This document shows positions 16,451-25,054 of a DNA stretch of 64,000 nt, piece after piece. Origin of the DNA: Arthrobacter sp. EM1 (lineage in GTDB: Bacteria > Actinomycetota > Actinomycetes > Actinomycetales > Micrococcaceae); NCBI RefSeq assembly GCF_029964055.1, contig NZ_CP124836.1, positions 372,001 to 436,000 on the forward strand. Direction: 5' to 3'. Made by a program: the position numbers and the translations under genes. The notes under the pieces are model-generated. The model was not told where the DNA came from. It ran no database searches and saw nothing but the letters and a program-made list of their open reading frames with translations. Every line of letters starts with the position of its first letter. Within the stretch, counting starts at the first letter, position 1.

Positions 16451-17086
16451 CGTGGCCGGCGCGGGTGCGGAAACGCGTTTACGGACCAGGAACACGCCAG
16501 CTACTCCAGCCGCCAGGCTCAGTACCAACAGCACCCAGCCGGCGACGGTGAGGCTCGAGGCCAGTGCCACCTGGCCGGCGTCGAGCGTGTCTGCGGACAT
16601 CATGGAGTCTATGGCCGAGTTGCCCCACAGCCGGACGGCGGCGAAAAGCACTGGCAGTGCCCACATTGCCCAGCGCAGCCCTCTCCGGGTCACGTTTGTA
16701 CCAATGAGCAGCAGCCAGGTGAAGCCGAAGATCAACGGAAAGAGTGTGCCGGCCGTCTTATGGACGTAGTTCAGCTGTCCGCGGGCGTCCTCGTCCATTG
16801 CGGCGCGCAATTGCTCCACGAACCCCTGGTCGAAGCCCCCAACCAGGGAGTCTGGCATGGCGAGGCCATTGCTGAGCTGGGTGAGCTGGTTCAGTGTCAG
16901 GAGATGGAGGTACCAGAAGAGGAAAAGGCTCGCTACAACACCGGCAATGAGGATCAGAGTGCTGTTGCTCTGCGCCTTCTGCGGAGTCCGGCTGGTGCTT
17001 GGGTTGATCACCGACGGCAGCTGGTGCTGGGGGACGACTGCGTTGGTGCCGTGTTTCTTTATTCGCTGTGCGGGTGTCTTGGCCAT
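16433..17086 (-). CDS. hypothetical four-helix membrane protein
   Basis: A 217-residue protein starting MAKTPAQRIKKHG, with a basic, disordered N-terminal 45 residues and then four hydrophobic helices (about 48-68, 118-138, 148-165, 188-210). The longer upstream frame to 17254 has no coding character, so ATG 17086 is used. A loop between helices 1 and 2 contains DEDARGQLNYVHKTAGTLFP. The family is not recognised. The last five residues (GHVQP) are encoded by a copy of the GGACATG repeat, so the repeat seems to have replaced or extended the original 3' end. It diverges from the inositol-phosphatase gene. Confidence 0.65.
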   Translation of the reverse strand: MAKTPAQRIKKHGTNAVVPQHQLPSVINPSTSRTPQKAQSNSTLILIAGVVASLFLFWYLHLLTLNQLTQLSNGLAMPDSLVGGFDQGFVEQLRAAMDEDARGQLNYVHKTAGTLFPLIFGFTWLLLIGTNVTRRGLRWAMWALPVLFAAVRLWGNSAIDSMMSADTLDAGQVALASSLTVAGWVLLVLSLAAGVAGVFLVRKRVSAPAPATGHVQP

Positions 17087-17189
17087 GGCTCCATTATCGC
17101 CCCGGAATGACTGCGCAAGCGGGCGCCGGGCAAAGTACGGTCCGCCGGCTCGGCTGGCACGCCGCCTGTTCAGTGCCAGTGGCCACCGA

Positions 17190-17195
17190 TAGGCT
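17190..17195 (+). promoter_or_regulatory. -10 box for leaderless GTG start
   Basis: TAGGCT is exactly six bases before GTG 17202, with no ribosome site between; the message is probably leaderless. Confidence 0.5.
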
Positions 17196-17201
17196 GGGCG
17201 C

Positions 17202-18059
17202 GTGACCGAACTAGGAAAACACCGGCTCGGCCGGCACAGTACAGCTGAACTCAATCCCGAACTTGATGACTACCAGCTCGCCGAGGCTCTTGCGCGGGAG
17301 GCTGGAAACCTCGCGCTGCTGATGCGCCAGGCCGGGCTGGAAGGCCGGCAAAAGACCTCGGTTTCCGACGTCGTCACGGCCGCGGACCACGCGGCCGAAG
17401 CCTACGTGCTCGAACAGCTCCAGCGCTGCCGGCCCGACGACGGCATCCTCGGCGAAGAGGGCTCGGCCGTGGCGGGTACCAGCGGCAGGACATGGGTGAT
17501 CGACCCGGTCGACGGAACCTACAACTTCCTGAACGGCTCCACCTACTGGTGTTCTGCAATCGCGCTTAAGGATTCCTCCGGGGTGCTGCTCGGCGGGATT
17601 TTCCAGCCGGAGGCGGACAAGCTGTGGCTCGGAGGACGAGAGCGGTCGGCAACGCTTAACGGTGAACCGCTGACTACCTTTTGGCCCGGTGGGGTCCCCG
17701 GCGCCAGCCGCTCCGACACCCCGCTCTCCGAGCTTGGCGCTGCTACCTACATTCACCCCACCTGGCTGGCCGACCCGCTGTGCGCCATGCCGTGGCACGC
17801 CGCCGCGACCTCAGCTGCCGCACTGCGGATGTTTGGCTCCGGTTCCTGCGACCTCAGCCGGGTAGCCGACGGCGAACTGGGCTGCTGGTTCCAGCACAGC
17901 TGTCCGGAGTGGGATTGGCTACCCGGCCAGGCAATTGTCCTTGCGGCCGGGGGCGCTGCCGACGTCGTCCGGGTCAACGGATTGGACTGGTTCATCGCCG
18001 GCGGTTCAACGGCCGTGCGCCAACTCCGATCCGCCCTCGAATCCGGCGCCGTGTCATAG
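17202..18059 (+). CDS. inositol monophosphatase family protein
   Basis: A 285-residue enzyme with the three metal-binding motifs of the family: GEEG, WVIDPVDGTYNF and EWDWLPG. These place it in the Li-sensitive, Mg-dependent phosphatases acting on inositol phosphates, histidinol phosphate or related sugar phosphates. Spacing and length are usual for the family. In actinobacteria this fold covers ImpA, SuhB-like and HisN enzymes, and the sequence alone does not choose between them. It stands alone, with a leaderless-type start, and is followed by a repeat cluster. Confidence 0.88.
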   Translation: MTELGKHRLGRHSTAELNPELDDYQLAEALAREAGNLALLMRQAGLEGRQKTSVSDVVTAADHAAEAYVLEQLQRCRPDDGILGEEGSAVAGTSGRTWVIDPVDGTYNFLNGSTYWCSAIALKDSSGVLLGGIFQPEADKLWLGGRERSATLNGEPLTTFWPGGVPGASRSDTPLSELGAATYIHPTWLADPLCAMPWHAAATSAAALRMFGSGSCDLSRVADGELGCWFQHSCPEWDWLPGQAIVLAAGGAADVVRVNGLDWFIAGGSTAVRQLRSALESGAVS

Positions 18060-18087
18060 CCTCGGTCTGGTAGCTGCCGGGCCGGGA

Positions 18088-18310
18088 GGACATGCTCATT
18101 GTTCGGCGCGTGGTGTGGACACGGTGGCGTTATGTCCAGTGCTGGCGGGCAGGGGAGGGCATGTCCGCCAGGGCGGTTTTCCTACGACTGTTGGACATGC
18201 TCATTGTTGGGCGCGTGGTGTGGACATGCTCATTGTTGGGCGCGTGGTGTGGACATGGTGGCGTTATGTCCAATGCTGGCGGGCAGGGGAGGGCATGTCC
18301 GCCAGGGCGG
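18088..18310 (+). repeat. GGACATG modular repeat cluster B
   Basis: Motif starts at 18088, 18117, 18157, 18193, 18222, 18251 and 18291 are spaced 29, 40, 36, 29, 29 and 40 bases. A unit of about 88 bases (29 plus 40 plus a tail beginning GGGCATGTCC) occurs twice, with an extra 29-base module between. The opposite strand resembles the first two modules of cluster A (GGACATGCCCTCCC, then GGACATA 29 bases later). Confidence 0.9.
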
Positions 18311-18349
18311 ACGCCGGTGTCAGCGGCACCGCCTAGACTTGTTAACACC

Positions 18350-20878
18350 ATGGATATGTTGTTTGACCCTTACGCCGACGGACCCTTCGCTACTGCCTCG
18401 ACGACGGCGGCGGGCACCAAAGTGCCTGCCGGGACGGGCCTGGCCGGGCGGGATCCCGCGGAAAGTGCCAAGCTCAACGGTGAACATCACGTCAACTTCG
18501 CCGGAGACGGAAACGGAGACCACCGGCAGCTTCCCGGCCCGGCAGAGCTCCTTGAAGGACTTAACCCGCAGCAGGAAGAGGCCGTAAAACACGCCGGCAG
18601 CGCCCTGTTGATCGTCGCCGGCGCCGGCTCGGGTAAAACCCGAGTGCTCAGCAACCGCATCGCCTACCTGATCGCCACCCGCCGCGCCCATCACGGCGAG
18701 ATCCTGGCCATCACGTTCACCAACAAAGCTGCCGCCGAAATGCGGGAGCGGGTTGAAGCCCTGGTTGGCGGCCGGGCCAAAACGATGTGGGTTTCCACCT
18801 TCCACTCCTCCTGCGTCCGGATCCTGCGCCGCGAAGCCAAAAACGTCGGATTGAACTCCAACTTCTCCATTTACGATTCCGCCGACTCGCTGCGGCTGGT
18901 CACACTTGTGGCCAAGAACCTGGACCTGGATCCCAAGCGTTTTGCCCCCAAAGCCATCCAGCACAAGATCTCGGCGCTCAAAAACGAACTCATCGACGCG
19001 GACAGTTACTCCTCCGGCGCCAATCACAATGACCCCTTCGAGCAGGCCGTCGCCGAAGTCTTTAAGGGCTACACCCAGCGGCTGCGCCAGGCCAACGCCA
19101 TGGATTTCGATGACCTGATCGCAGAGACGGTCTATATGTTCCGCGCCTTCCCTGCGCTCGCCGAGTCCTACCGGCGCCGCTTCCGACACGTCCTCGTAGA
19201 CGAATACCAGGACACCAACCACGCCCAGTACGCCCTGGTGCGCGAAATCGTCGGCGAAGGCCCCGGCGCTGCCGAGCTGACCGTCGTCGGCGACTCGGAC
19301 CAGTCCATCTACGCCTTCCGCGGCGCCGACATCCGCAACATCGTGGAGTTCGAGAAGGACTACCCCGACGCCCGCACCATCAAGCTGGAGCAGAACTACC
19401 GCTCCACCCAGACCATCCTCAGCGCCGCCAACTCGGTCATCTCGCGCAACCCCAATCGGCCGGAGAAGCGGCTCTGGACGGCAGAGGGCGACGGCGAGAA
19501 GATCGTCGGCTATGTCGGCGAGAACGAACACGACGAAGCCCAGTTCATCGCCAAGGAAATCGACCGGCTGCAGGATGAAGGCGATCTGCGCCCCGGCGAC
19601 GTCGCGATCTTCTACCGCACCAACGCCCAGTCCCGCTCGATCGAAGACGTCCTGGTCCGCGTCGGACTTCCCTACAAGGTGGTCGGCGGCACCCGGTTCT
19701 ACGAGCGCAAGGAAATCAAGGACGCTCTGGCCTACCTGCGGGTGCTGGTCAACCCGGATGACGACGTCAACCTGCGCCGGATCCTCAACGAGCCAAAACG
19801 CGGCATCGGCGACCGGGCCGAGGGTGCCGTGGCATCCCTCGCCCAGCGCGACCGAATCTCCTTTATGGCGGCCGCCCGCCGCGCCGACGAGGCCCCCGGC
19901 ATGGCCACCCGCTCCGTCAACGCCGTGCAGGGCTTCGTAAAGCTCCTCGACGACCTCGCCGAGGTAGCGTCCGGCTCCGGTGCTGCCGCGGCACTTGAAG
20001 CCGTCCTGGAACAGACCGGCTACCTCGCCGGCCTGCGCTCCAGCAGCGACCCTCAGGATGAGTCGCGGGTGGAAAACCTCGCCGAACTCGTCGCCGTCGT
20101 GCGTGAATACGAACGCGACAACCCCGAGGGTTCGCTTGGTGCGTTCCTGGAAGGGGTCTCCCTCGTCGCTGACGCCGACCAGATTCCGGACGCGCCGGAG
20201 GGCAGCGCCGATCAGATGGCCGCCGCCGTCGCGGAAGCCAAACGGCTCGGAGTTGTCACCCTGATGACCCTGCACACCGCCAAGGGCCTGGAGTTCCCGG
20301 TGGTGTTCCTGACCGGCATGGAACACGGGCTGTTCCCGCACCAGCGCTCTGCCACCGACCCCAAGGAACTGGCCGAAGAACGCCGGCTGGCCTACGTTGG
20401 CCTGACCCGGGCGCGCAAACGCCTGTACCTGACCCGGTCCGAGGTCCGCAGCATGTGGGGCCAGAGCCAGTACAACCCCGCCAGCCAGTTCATCGAAGAA
20501 ATCCCGGCCGACTTGGTGGAGTGGAAGCGTGAAGGCTCTACCCGCCAATCCGGCGGCTGGGGCAGCGGCGCAACCGTCGGCTCAAGCCGCTACGGTGGCT
20601 CATTCTGGGGTGCCGGCACCGCACGCGGGGCCGACGCAAGTACCTCAGCGGGTTTCAACGCGGACGTTCCGGCGGCCATTGTCAAAAACCGGGTGCAGCC
20701 GCAGAAGGAAATCGTCGCTGTGGGTGTGGGCGACAAGGTCAACCACACGAGCTTCGGCAACGGCACCGTGCTGGCCGTCGAAGGCTCGGGGGACAAGACC
20801 GTCGCGAAGGTGAAGTTCAGCATCGGTGAAAAACGGCTCCTGCTCCGTTACGCCCCGCTGACCAAGAGCGACGCCTAG
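18350..20878 (+). CDS. pcrA: ATP-dependent DNA helicase PcrA/UvrD
   Basis: An 842-residue superfamily 1A helicase that unwinds DNA 3' to 5' in repair and replication. After a disordered N-terminal 60 residues it has the Q motif (LNPQQEEAV), Walker A AGAGSGKT (near 90), motif Ia ITFTNKAAAEMRERV, Walker B VDEYQDTN (near 283), GDSDQSIYAFRGAD, NYRST, TLHTAKGLEFPVVF and the VGLTRARKRLYL motif. The C-terminal 60 residues form the Tudor-like RNA-polymerase-binding fold (VGDKVNHTSFGNGTV). I chose ATG 18350; the frame is open further upstream but only through the repeat cluster. TAGACT at 18334-18339 may be its -10 box. Confidence 0.97.
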   Translation: MDMLFDPYADGPFATASTTAAGTKVPAGTGLAGRDPAESAKLNGEHHVNFAGDGNGDHRQLPGPAELLEGLNPQQEEAVKHAGSALLIVAGAGSGKTRVLSNRIAYLIATRRAHHGEILAITFTNKAAAEMRERVEALVGGRAKTMWVSTFHSSCVRILRREAKNVGLNSNFSIYDSADSLRLVTLVAKNLDLDPKRFAPKAIQHKISALKNELIDADSYSSGANHNDPFEQAVAEVFKGYTQRLRQANAMDFDDLIAETVYMFRAFPALAESYRRRFRHVLVDEYQDTNHAQYALVREIVGEGPGAAELTVVGDSDQSIYAFRGADIRNIVEFEKDYPDARTIKLEQNYRSTQTILSAANSVISRNPNRPEKRLWTAEGDGEKIVGYVGENEHDEAQFIAKEIDRLQDEGDLRPGDVAIFYRTNAQSRSIEDVLVRVGLPYKVVGGTRFYERKEIKDALAYLRVLVNPDDDVNLRRILNEPKRGIGDRAEGAVASLAQRDRISFMAAARRADEAPGMATRSVNAVQGFVKLLDDLAEVASGSGAAAALEAVLEQTGYLAGLRSSSDPQDESRVENLAELVAVVREYERDNPEGSLGAFLEGVSLVADADQIPDAPEGSADQMAAAVAEAKRLGVVTLMTLHTAKGLEFPVVFLTGMEHGLFPHQRSATDPKELAEERRLAYVGLTRARKRLYLTRSEVRSMWGQSQYNPASQFIEEIPADLVEWKREGSTRQSGGWGSGATVGSSRYGGSFWGAGTARGADASTSAGFNADVPAAIVKNRVQPQKEIVAVGVGDKVNHTSFGNGTVLAVEGSGDKTVAKVKFSIGEKRLLLRYAPLTKSDA

Positions 20879-20883
20879 GCATT

Positions 20884-21591
20884 ATGGAGTTCATACGACG
20901 GACACTGTTGGGGATCACGGCCGGCCTTACCCTCGTGGCAGCCACGGCGTGTACCGTCACGCAGAAGGACCCGGACTACGTCCCGCCCGCGCCGCTGGCA
21001 GTTCTGGAGCAGCTCAAACAGGCCCCGCTCGCCGATGCGTCGAAGTACGCCGTCGGCCAGGACCTCCTCAGCTTCGTCTCGGCAGACCGAAACGTGGTCT
21101 GCTCCCTGACCTCGGCCAGGGGCGAGCACGTGAACCTGCCGTATGAGCAGAACGGCTACGCGGACAGCGCCAACAACAAGCTGGCCACCGTCCCGGTGGC
21201 GCACTGTGAGCTGGCTTCCTACCCCGCTCCGGAGGCCACGGACATTTCGGATACCTGCGGCGGAACCGGGCTCGGCTTCCTCGGCGGCGTCGCGTTGCTC
21301 ACCCCGGGGCGCGCGGTCTACGGCGAATGCCGATCCGGTGTCACCGAGCAGGAAGCGGAGTTCGGCCCCCGCGGAACCCACACCGGTCCCATCTCCGAGC
21401 TTCCCGTCCTCGACGAGGGCAAGAACCTGGAGCGCAACGGGCTGCGATGCTCGGCCTACAACGGCGGTGTCGCCTGCGGAAACGTCTCAGCCGGCGTCGC
21501 CTTTTTTGTGTCGCGCGACCATTACGAACTGATCCACAACGCCGGCAAACAAGGCTCGCAGGGGCCCTTTGAAGCCCCAAAAACCCCGTAA
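20884..21591 (+). CDS. putative lipoprotein, Cys-rich
   Basis: A 235-residue exported protein five bases after pcrA. The signal peptide ends in AATAC, a plausible lipobox with lipidated Cys23. The mature part has seven further cysteines in a pattern (VVCSL, AHCEL, DTCGG, GECRSG, LRCSAY, VACGN) suggesting several disulfides, which fits an extracytoplasmic location. No enzyme motif is recognised. Similar Cys-containing lipoproteins occur in related actinobacteria without known function. An intrinsic terminator overlaps its last codons, so pcrA and this gene probably form one transcript. Confidence 0.7.
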   Translation: MEFIRRTLLGITAGLTLVAATACTVTQKDPDYVPPAPLAVLEQLKQAPLADASKYAVGQDLLSFVSADRNVVCSLTSARGEHVNLPYEQNGYADSANNKLATVPVAHCELASYPAPEATDISDTCGGTGLGFLGGVALLTPGRAVYGECRSGVTEQEAEFGPRGTHTGPISELPVLDEGKNLERNGLRCSAYNGGVACGNVSAGVAFFVSRDHYELIHNAGKQGSQGPFEAPKTP

Positions 21592-21604
21592 TCTAGGGGT
21601 TTTT
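21579..21604 (+). terminator. intrinsic terminator
   Basis: AAAAACCCC (21579-21587) and GGGGTTTTT (21596-21604) form a perfect 9-bp stem with an 8-base loop and a U run. The stem begins before the lipoprotein stop codon. Confidence 0.85.
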
Positions 21605-21814
21605 CTACGCTTCATAGAATAGTGTCCTTACTCACATAAGGGGTACTCTGGGGCGGGCTGCTTCCCAGGAAGGGCTACAGTTCGAGAGGAGCATTGCGCC
21701 GTGTGGCTCGTTTCCAAGCTAGTCGCAGGGTGCGTTTATTCCGCAGCCCGGTAACCGCGATAACGTGGGGTCCGGCTGTACAGAAACTACTTCGACGTAG
21801 AAGGACACTAAACC

Positions 21815-22984
21815 GTGGACCTGTTTGAATACCAGGCGCGCGATATGTTCGAGGCGCACGGTGTACCCGTGCTTGCTGGCATCGTGGCGCATACCCCTGA
21901 AGAAGCAAAGGCAGCTGCCGAGAAAATCGGCGGCGTAACTGTCGTAAAGGCGCAGGTCAAGGCCGGAGGCCGCGGCAAGGCCGGCGGCGTTAAGGTCGCT
22001 AAGACCGCTGACGAGGCGTTTGAACACTCCACCAACATCCTCGGCATGGACATCAAGGGCCACACCGTTCACCGCGTGATGATCGCCCAAGGCGCTGACA
22101 TCGCCGAGGAATACTACTTCTCTGTCCTGCTGGACCGGGCCAACCGCAACTACCTGGCCATGTGCTCGGTAGAAGGCGGCATGGAAATCGAGCAGCTCGC
22201 CGTTGAGCGCCCCGACGCCCTGGCCAAGATCTCGATCGACCCGGCCGTCGGCATCGACCAGGCCAAGGCCGACGAAATCGTCGCCGCTGCAGGTTTTGCC
22301 GAGGAACTGCGCGGCAAAGTCGCCGGCGTCATCCTCAAGCTCTGGGATGTCTTCAAAAAGGAAGACGCCACCCTTGTGGAGGTCAACCCGCTGGTGCTGA
22401 CCGGAGCCGGCGACATCGTTGCCCTGGACGGCAAGGTCTCCCTCGACGAGAACGCCGGCTTCCGTCACCCCAAGCACTCGGCCCTTGAAGACAAGGACGC
22501 GGCTGATCCGCTCGAAGCCAAAGCCAAGGCGCAGGACCTCAACTACGTCAAGCTCGACGGCTCCGTGGGCATCATCGGCAACGGCGCAGGACTGGTTATG
22601 TCCACGCTCGACGTCGTTGCCTACGCCGGCGAGAACCACGGCAACGTCAAGCCGGCCAACTTCCTGGACATCGGCGGTGGAGCGTCCGCCGAGGTGATGG
22701 CAGCAGGCCTCGACGTTATCCTGGGGGACCCGCAGGTCAAGTCCGTTTTCGTCAACGTCTTCGGCGGCATCACCGCCTGTGACGCCGTCGCCAAGGGCAT
22801 CGTCGGTGCCCTGGCCGAGCTGGGCCACTCCGCGAACAAGCCGCTGGTTGTCCGCCTCGACGGCAACAACGTCGAGGAAGGCCGCCGCATCCTGGCCGAG
22901 GCCAACCACCCGCTGGTTACCCTGGCAGCCACCATGGACGAGGGCGCCGATAAGGCCGCCGAGCTCGCCAACGCAGCGAAGTAA
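21815..22984 (+). CDS. sucC: succinate-CoA ligase beta subunit
   Basis: A 389-residue subunit of succinyl-CoA synthetase, the TCA-cycle enzyme that couples succinyl-CoA cleavage to NTP formation. The N-terminus [19 protein letters not shown] is the family signature. [16 protein letters not shown] belongs to the ATP-grasp domain, and [12 protein letters not shown] is the conserved C-terminal segment. The length equals the usual 388 residues. It starts with GTG after AGAAGGACA, twelve bases before the alpha-subunit gene. A gap of about 210 bases upstream, after the terminator at 21604, must hold its promoter; I do not see a convincing -35/-10 pair. Confidence 0.98.
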   Translation: MDLFEYQARDMFEAHGVPVLAGIVAHTPEEAKAAAEKIGGVTVVKAQVKAGGRGKAGGVKVAKTADEAFEHSTNILGMDIKGHTVHRVMIAQGADIAEEYYFSVLLDRANRNYLAMCSVEGGMEIEQLAVERPDALAKISIDPAVGIDQAKADEIVAAAGFAEELRGKVAGVILKLWDVFKKEDATLVEVNPLVLTGAGDIVALDGKVSLDENAGFRHPKHSALEDKDAADPLEAKAKAQDLNYVKLDGSVGIIGNGAGLVMSTLDVVAYAGENHGNVKPANFLDIGGGASAEVMAAGLDVILGDPQVKSVFVNVFGGITACDAVAKGIVGALAELGHSANKPLVVRLDGNNVEEGRRILAEANHPLVTLAATMDEGADKAAELANAAK

Positions 22985-22996
22985 AGGGACTCGACT

Positions 22997-23899
22997 ATGT
23001 CTATTTATCTGAATAAGGACTCCAAGGTCATCGTCCAGGGCATCACCGGCGGCGAAGGCACCAAGCACACCGCCCTGATGCTCAAGGCCGGCACCAATGT
23101 GGTCGGCGGTGTTAATGCCCGCAAGGCCGGCACCACTGTCGTCCACGGCGACACCGAGATCACCGTTTTTGGCACGGTCAAGGAAGCCATGGCCGAGACC
23201 GGCGCCGACGTTTCCATCGTCTTCGTGCCCCCGGCGTTCACCAAGGACGCCGTTGTTGAAGCCATCGAGGCCGGGATCGGCCTGGTCGTTGTTATCACCG
23301 AAGGCGTGCCGGTCCAGGACTCCGCCGAGTTCTGGGCACTGGCCCAGTCCAAGGTGGACGCCAACGGCAAGCAGGTCACCCGCATCATCGGACCGAACTG
23401 CCCCGGCATCATCACCCCGGGCGAGGCCCTCGTCGGCATCACCCCGGCCAACATCACTGGCAAGGGCCCCATCGGCCTCGTCTCCAAGTCGGGTACCCTG
23501 ACGTACCAGATGATGTACGAACTGCGTGACCTGGGCTTCTCCACCGCCATCGGCATTGGCGGCGACCCGGTCATCGGCACCACCCACATCGATGCACTCG
23601 AAGCCTTCGAAGCCGACCCGGAGACCAAGGCGATCGTGATGATCGGCGAAATCGGCGGCGACGCCGAAGAGCGCGCCGCCGATTACATCAAGGCACACGT
23701 CACCAAGCCGGTTGTTGGCTACGTGGCCGGCTTCACCGCCCCGGAAGGCAAGACCATGGGCCACGCCGGCGCCATCGTCTCGGGCTCCGCGGGCACCGCC
23801 CAGGCCAAGCAGGAAGCCCTCGAGGCTGCGGGGGTCAAGGTCGGCAAGACGCCGTCCGAGACCGCCAAGCTCCTGCGCGAAGTCCTCGCGACCCTCTAG
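22997..23899 (+). CDS. sucD: succinate-CoA ligase alpha subunit
   Basis: A 300-residue partner of SucC. It has the N-terminal CoA-binding Rossmann domain ([18 protein letters not shown]), [13 protein letters not shown] and the phosphorylated histidine in [11 protein letters not shown] (His256). All are as expected, so the enzyme should be active as an alpha-beta assembly. It is co-transcribed with sucC and followed by a strong hairpin. Confidence 0.98.
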   Translation: MSIYLNKDSKVIVQGITGGEGTKHTALMLKAGTNVVGGVNARKAGTTVVHGDTEITVFGTVKEAMAETGADVSIVFVPPAFTKDAVVEAIEAGIGLVVVITEGVPVQDSAEFWALAQSKVDANGKQVTRIIGPNCPGIITPGEALVGITPANITGKGPIGLVSKSGTLTYQMMYELRDLGFSTAIGIGGDPVIGTTHIDALEAFEADPETKAIVMIGEIGGDAEERAADYIKAHVTKPVVGYVAGFTAPEGKTMGHAGAIVSGSAGTAQAKQEALEAAGVKVGKTPSETAKLLREVLATL

Positions 23900-23925
23900 G
23901 GGCCAAGCACCACCAAGCACCACCA

Positions 23926-23989
23926 CAACGCGGGGTCACCGACGGCCCGTCCCACTCGCTGGGACGGGGGCGGAGGTGGCCCCGCGTTG
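23926..23989 (+). terminator. terminator of sucCD
   Basis: Fifteen-base arms (23926-23940 and 23975-23989, one mismatch) enclose a second small hairpin (GTCCCA/TGGGAC) and are followed by a T-rich stretch. Confidence 0.7.
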
Positions 23990-24006
23990 GTTGTTTGAGT
24001 TGTGCC

Positions 24007-24489
24007 TTATCCGGGGTCTCCGGCCAGAACCTCTTCGAGGCGTTCATAGCCTTCGGACATACCACCCTCCATCCCGGACTTCGCCATGCCGTCGCGCGCC
24101 TCCAGGCTGGGATAGACCGCGTGGCCGCTGAGCCGGGTGCGGCCGCCGCCAAGGTCTTCAAAGCTGAGGAATTCAATGCTCACCACGTCCGGGTAGCCGT
24201 CGAATTCGAAGGTTTGGATGGCGAAGTCGTTCTCCCGGACGGTGTGGAAGACGCCGCTGAAGCCGTACGCACTGCCGTCCGGCGCCGTGTGGGTGTAGCG
24301 GTAACTGCCGCCGGTCCTGAAGTCATAGTGGTCAATGCTCATGCTTACCCGCCGCGGCCCGAGCCACCGGGCGACGAGTTCGGGGTCCTGGTGCGCCCGG
24401 AAGACCTCGGAGACGGGAAAGTCGAAGTCGCGCCCAAAGTCGATGAAGGGCAGCCCGTCGGGGACTGTCAGAGTCAATGCGTTCCTCAT
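24007..24489 (-). CDS. SRPBCC/AHSA1 domain protein
   Basis: A 160-residue protein of the START-like AHSA1 fold (FDFPVSEVFRAHQDPELVAR, W-L-G-P, then FEDLGGGRTRLSGHAVYPS), which forms a hydrophobic cavity. The function in bacteria is usually unknown. It overlaps the upstream ArsR-type regulator by four bases. ArsR-AHSA1 gene pairs are very common in actinobacteria, and the two products probably act in one response. The ligand is unknown. Confidence 0.85.
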   Translation of the reverse strand: MRNALTLTVPDGLPFIDFGRDFDFPVSEVFRAHQDPELVARWLGPRRVSMSIDHYDFRTGGSYRYTHTAPDGSAYGFSGVFHTVRENDFAIQTFEFDGYPDVVSIEFLSFEDLGGGRTRLSGHAVYPSLEARDGMAKSGMEGGMSEGYERLEEVLAGDPG

Positions 24490-24848
24490 GATGCGTCCTT
24501 TGCCTGTGTGCCGCTCGGTGCGGCGCGGGTTTTAAGCACGGCGTCAAGACCGCGAAACTGCCCCTCGCGGACCAGCCGGTACTGGTCGATCCATGCGGTG
24601 AGCACCTCCAGCCGTGCGGGGTTCAGATGCACAGGCCGGCGCTGGGCGTCACGGCTGCGCGTGACCAGCTGGGCCTGTTCGAGCACCTGGATGTGTTTGG
24701 AAACCGCTTGCTTGGTGATCGCAAAGGGTTCCGCCAATTCGTTCACGGTGGCCGGGCCGCGGCTGAGCCGGGCGATGATGCTGCGGCGGACGGGGTCGGC
24801 CAGCGCCAGGAAGGCTACGTCAAGCATGCCGTCGTCGTCGTTGTCCAC
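24486..24848 (-). CDS. ArsR-family winged-helix regulator
   Basis: A protein of about 120 residues with the core MLDVAFLALADPVRRSIIAR, the recognition helix region ITKQAVSKHIQVLEQAQLV and a short wing, typical of ArsR/SmtB-like repressors. The metal-binding CxC of metal sensors is absent, so it belongs to the AHSA1-associated type. The start is uncertain: GTG 24848 has GGAAGG about eleven bases upstream, while ATG 24827 has no ribosome site and would cut the leader. The stop overlaps the SRPBCC start (ATGA). It diverges from the sugar transporter. Confidence 0.85.
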   Translation of the reverse strand: MDNDDDGMLDVAFLALADPVRRSIIARLSRGPATVNELAEPFAITKQAVSKHIQVLEQAQLVTRSRDAQRRPVHLNPARLEVLTAWIDQYRLVREGQFRGLDAVLKTRAAPSGTQAKDAS

Positions 24849-25054
24849 GTGATGCACCACCTTCCGTCGATAATTTGTGTTTTGAACGCGCTTCGGCCTG
24901 GAGTCACTGGTAATCAACTATTTCGTTGATCAATCTATAGGTTGCTAACGCTACGCCTGGCGGACGGCTGCCGCAAGGGCCCGCCGCCGAGATTGAACAG
25001 CAGTGCCATCGCGTAAAATGGTTGGAATTTGGGCGTCTGCGGGAAGGTGCGCGA

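Noticed and set aside
18092..18349. N-terminal extension of pcrA through repeat cluster B
   Set aside because: The frame is open, but it only translates the repeat modules. ATG 18350 begins sequence with the expected pcrA N-terminus.
18320..20548. 742-codon open frame antisense to pcrA
   Set aside because: Long antisense frames are expected in high-GC coding DNA; the product shows no domain and pcrA is certain.
21719..23926. 735-codon open frame antisense to sucCD
   Set aside because: A shadow of the codon-biased sucCD genes; no ribosome site or domain.
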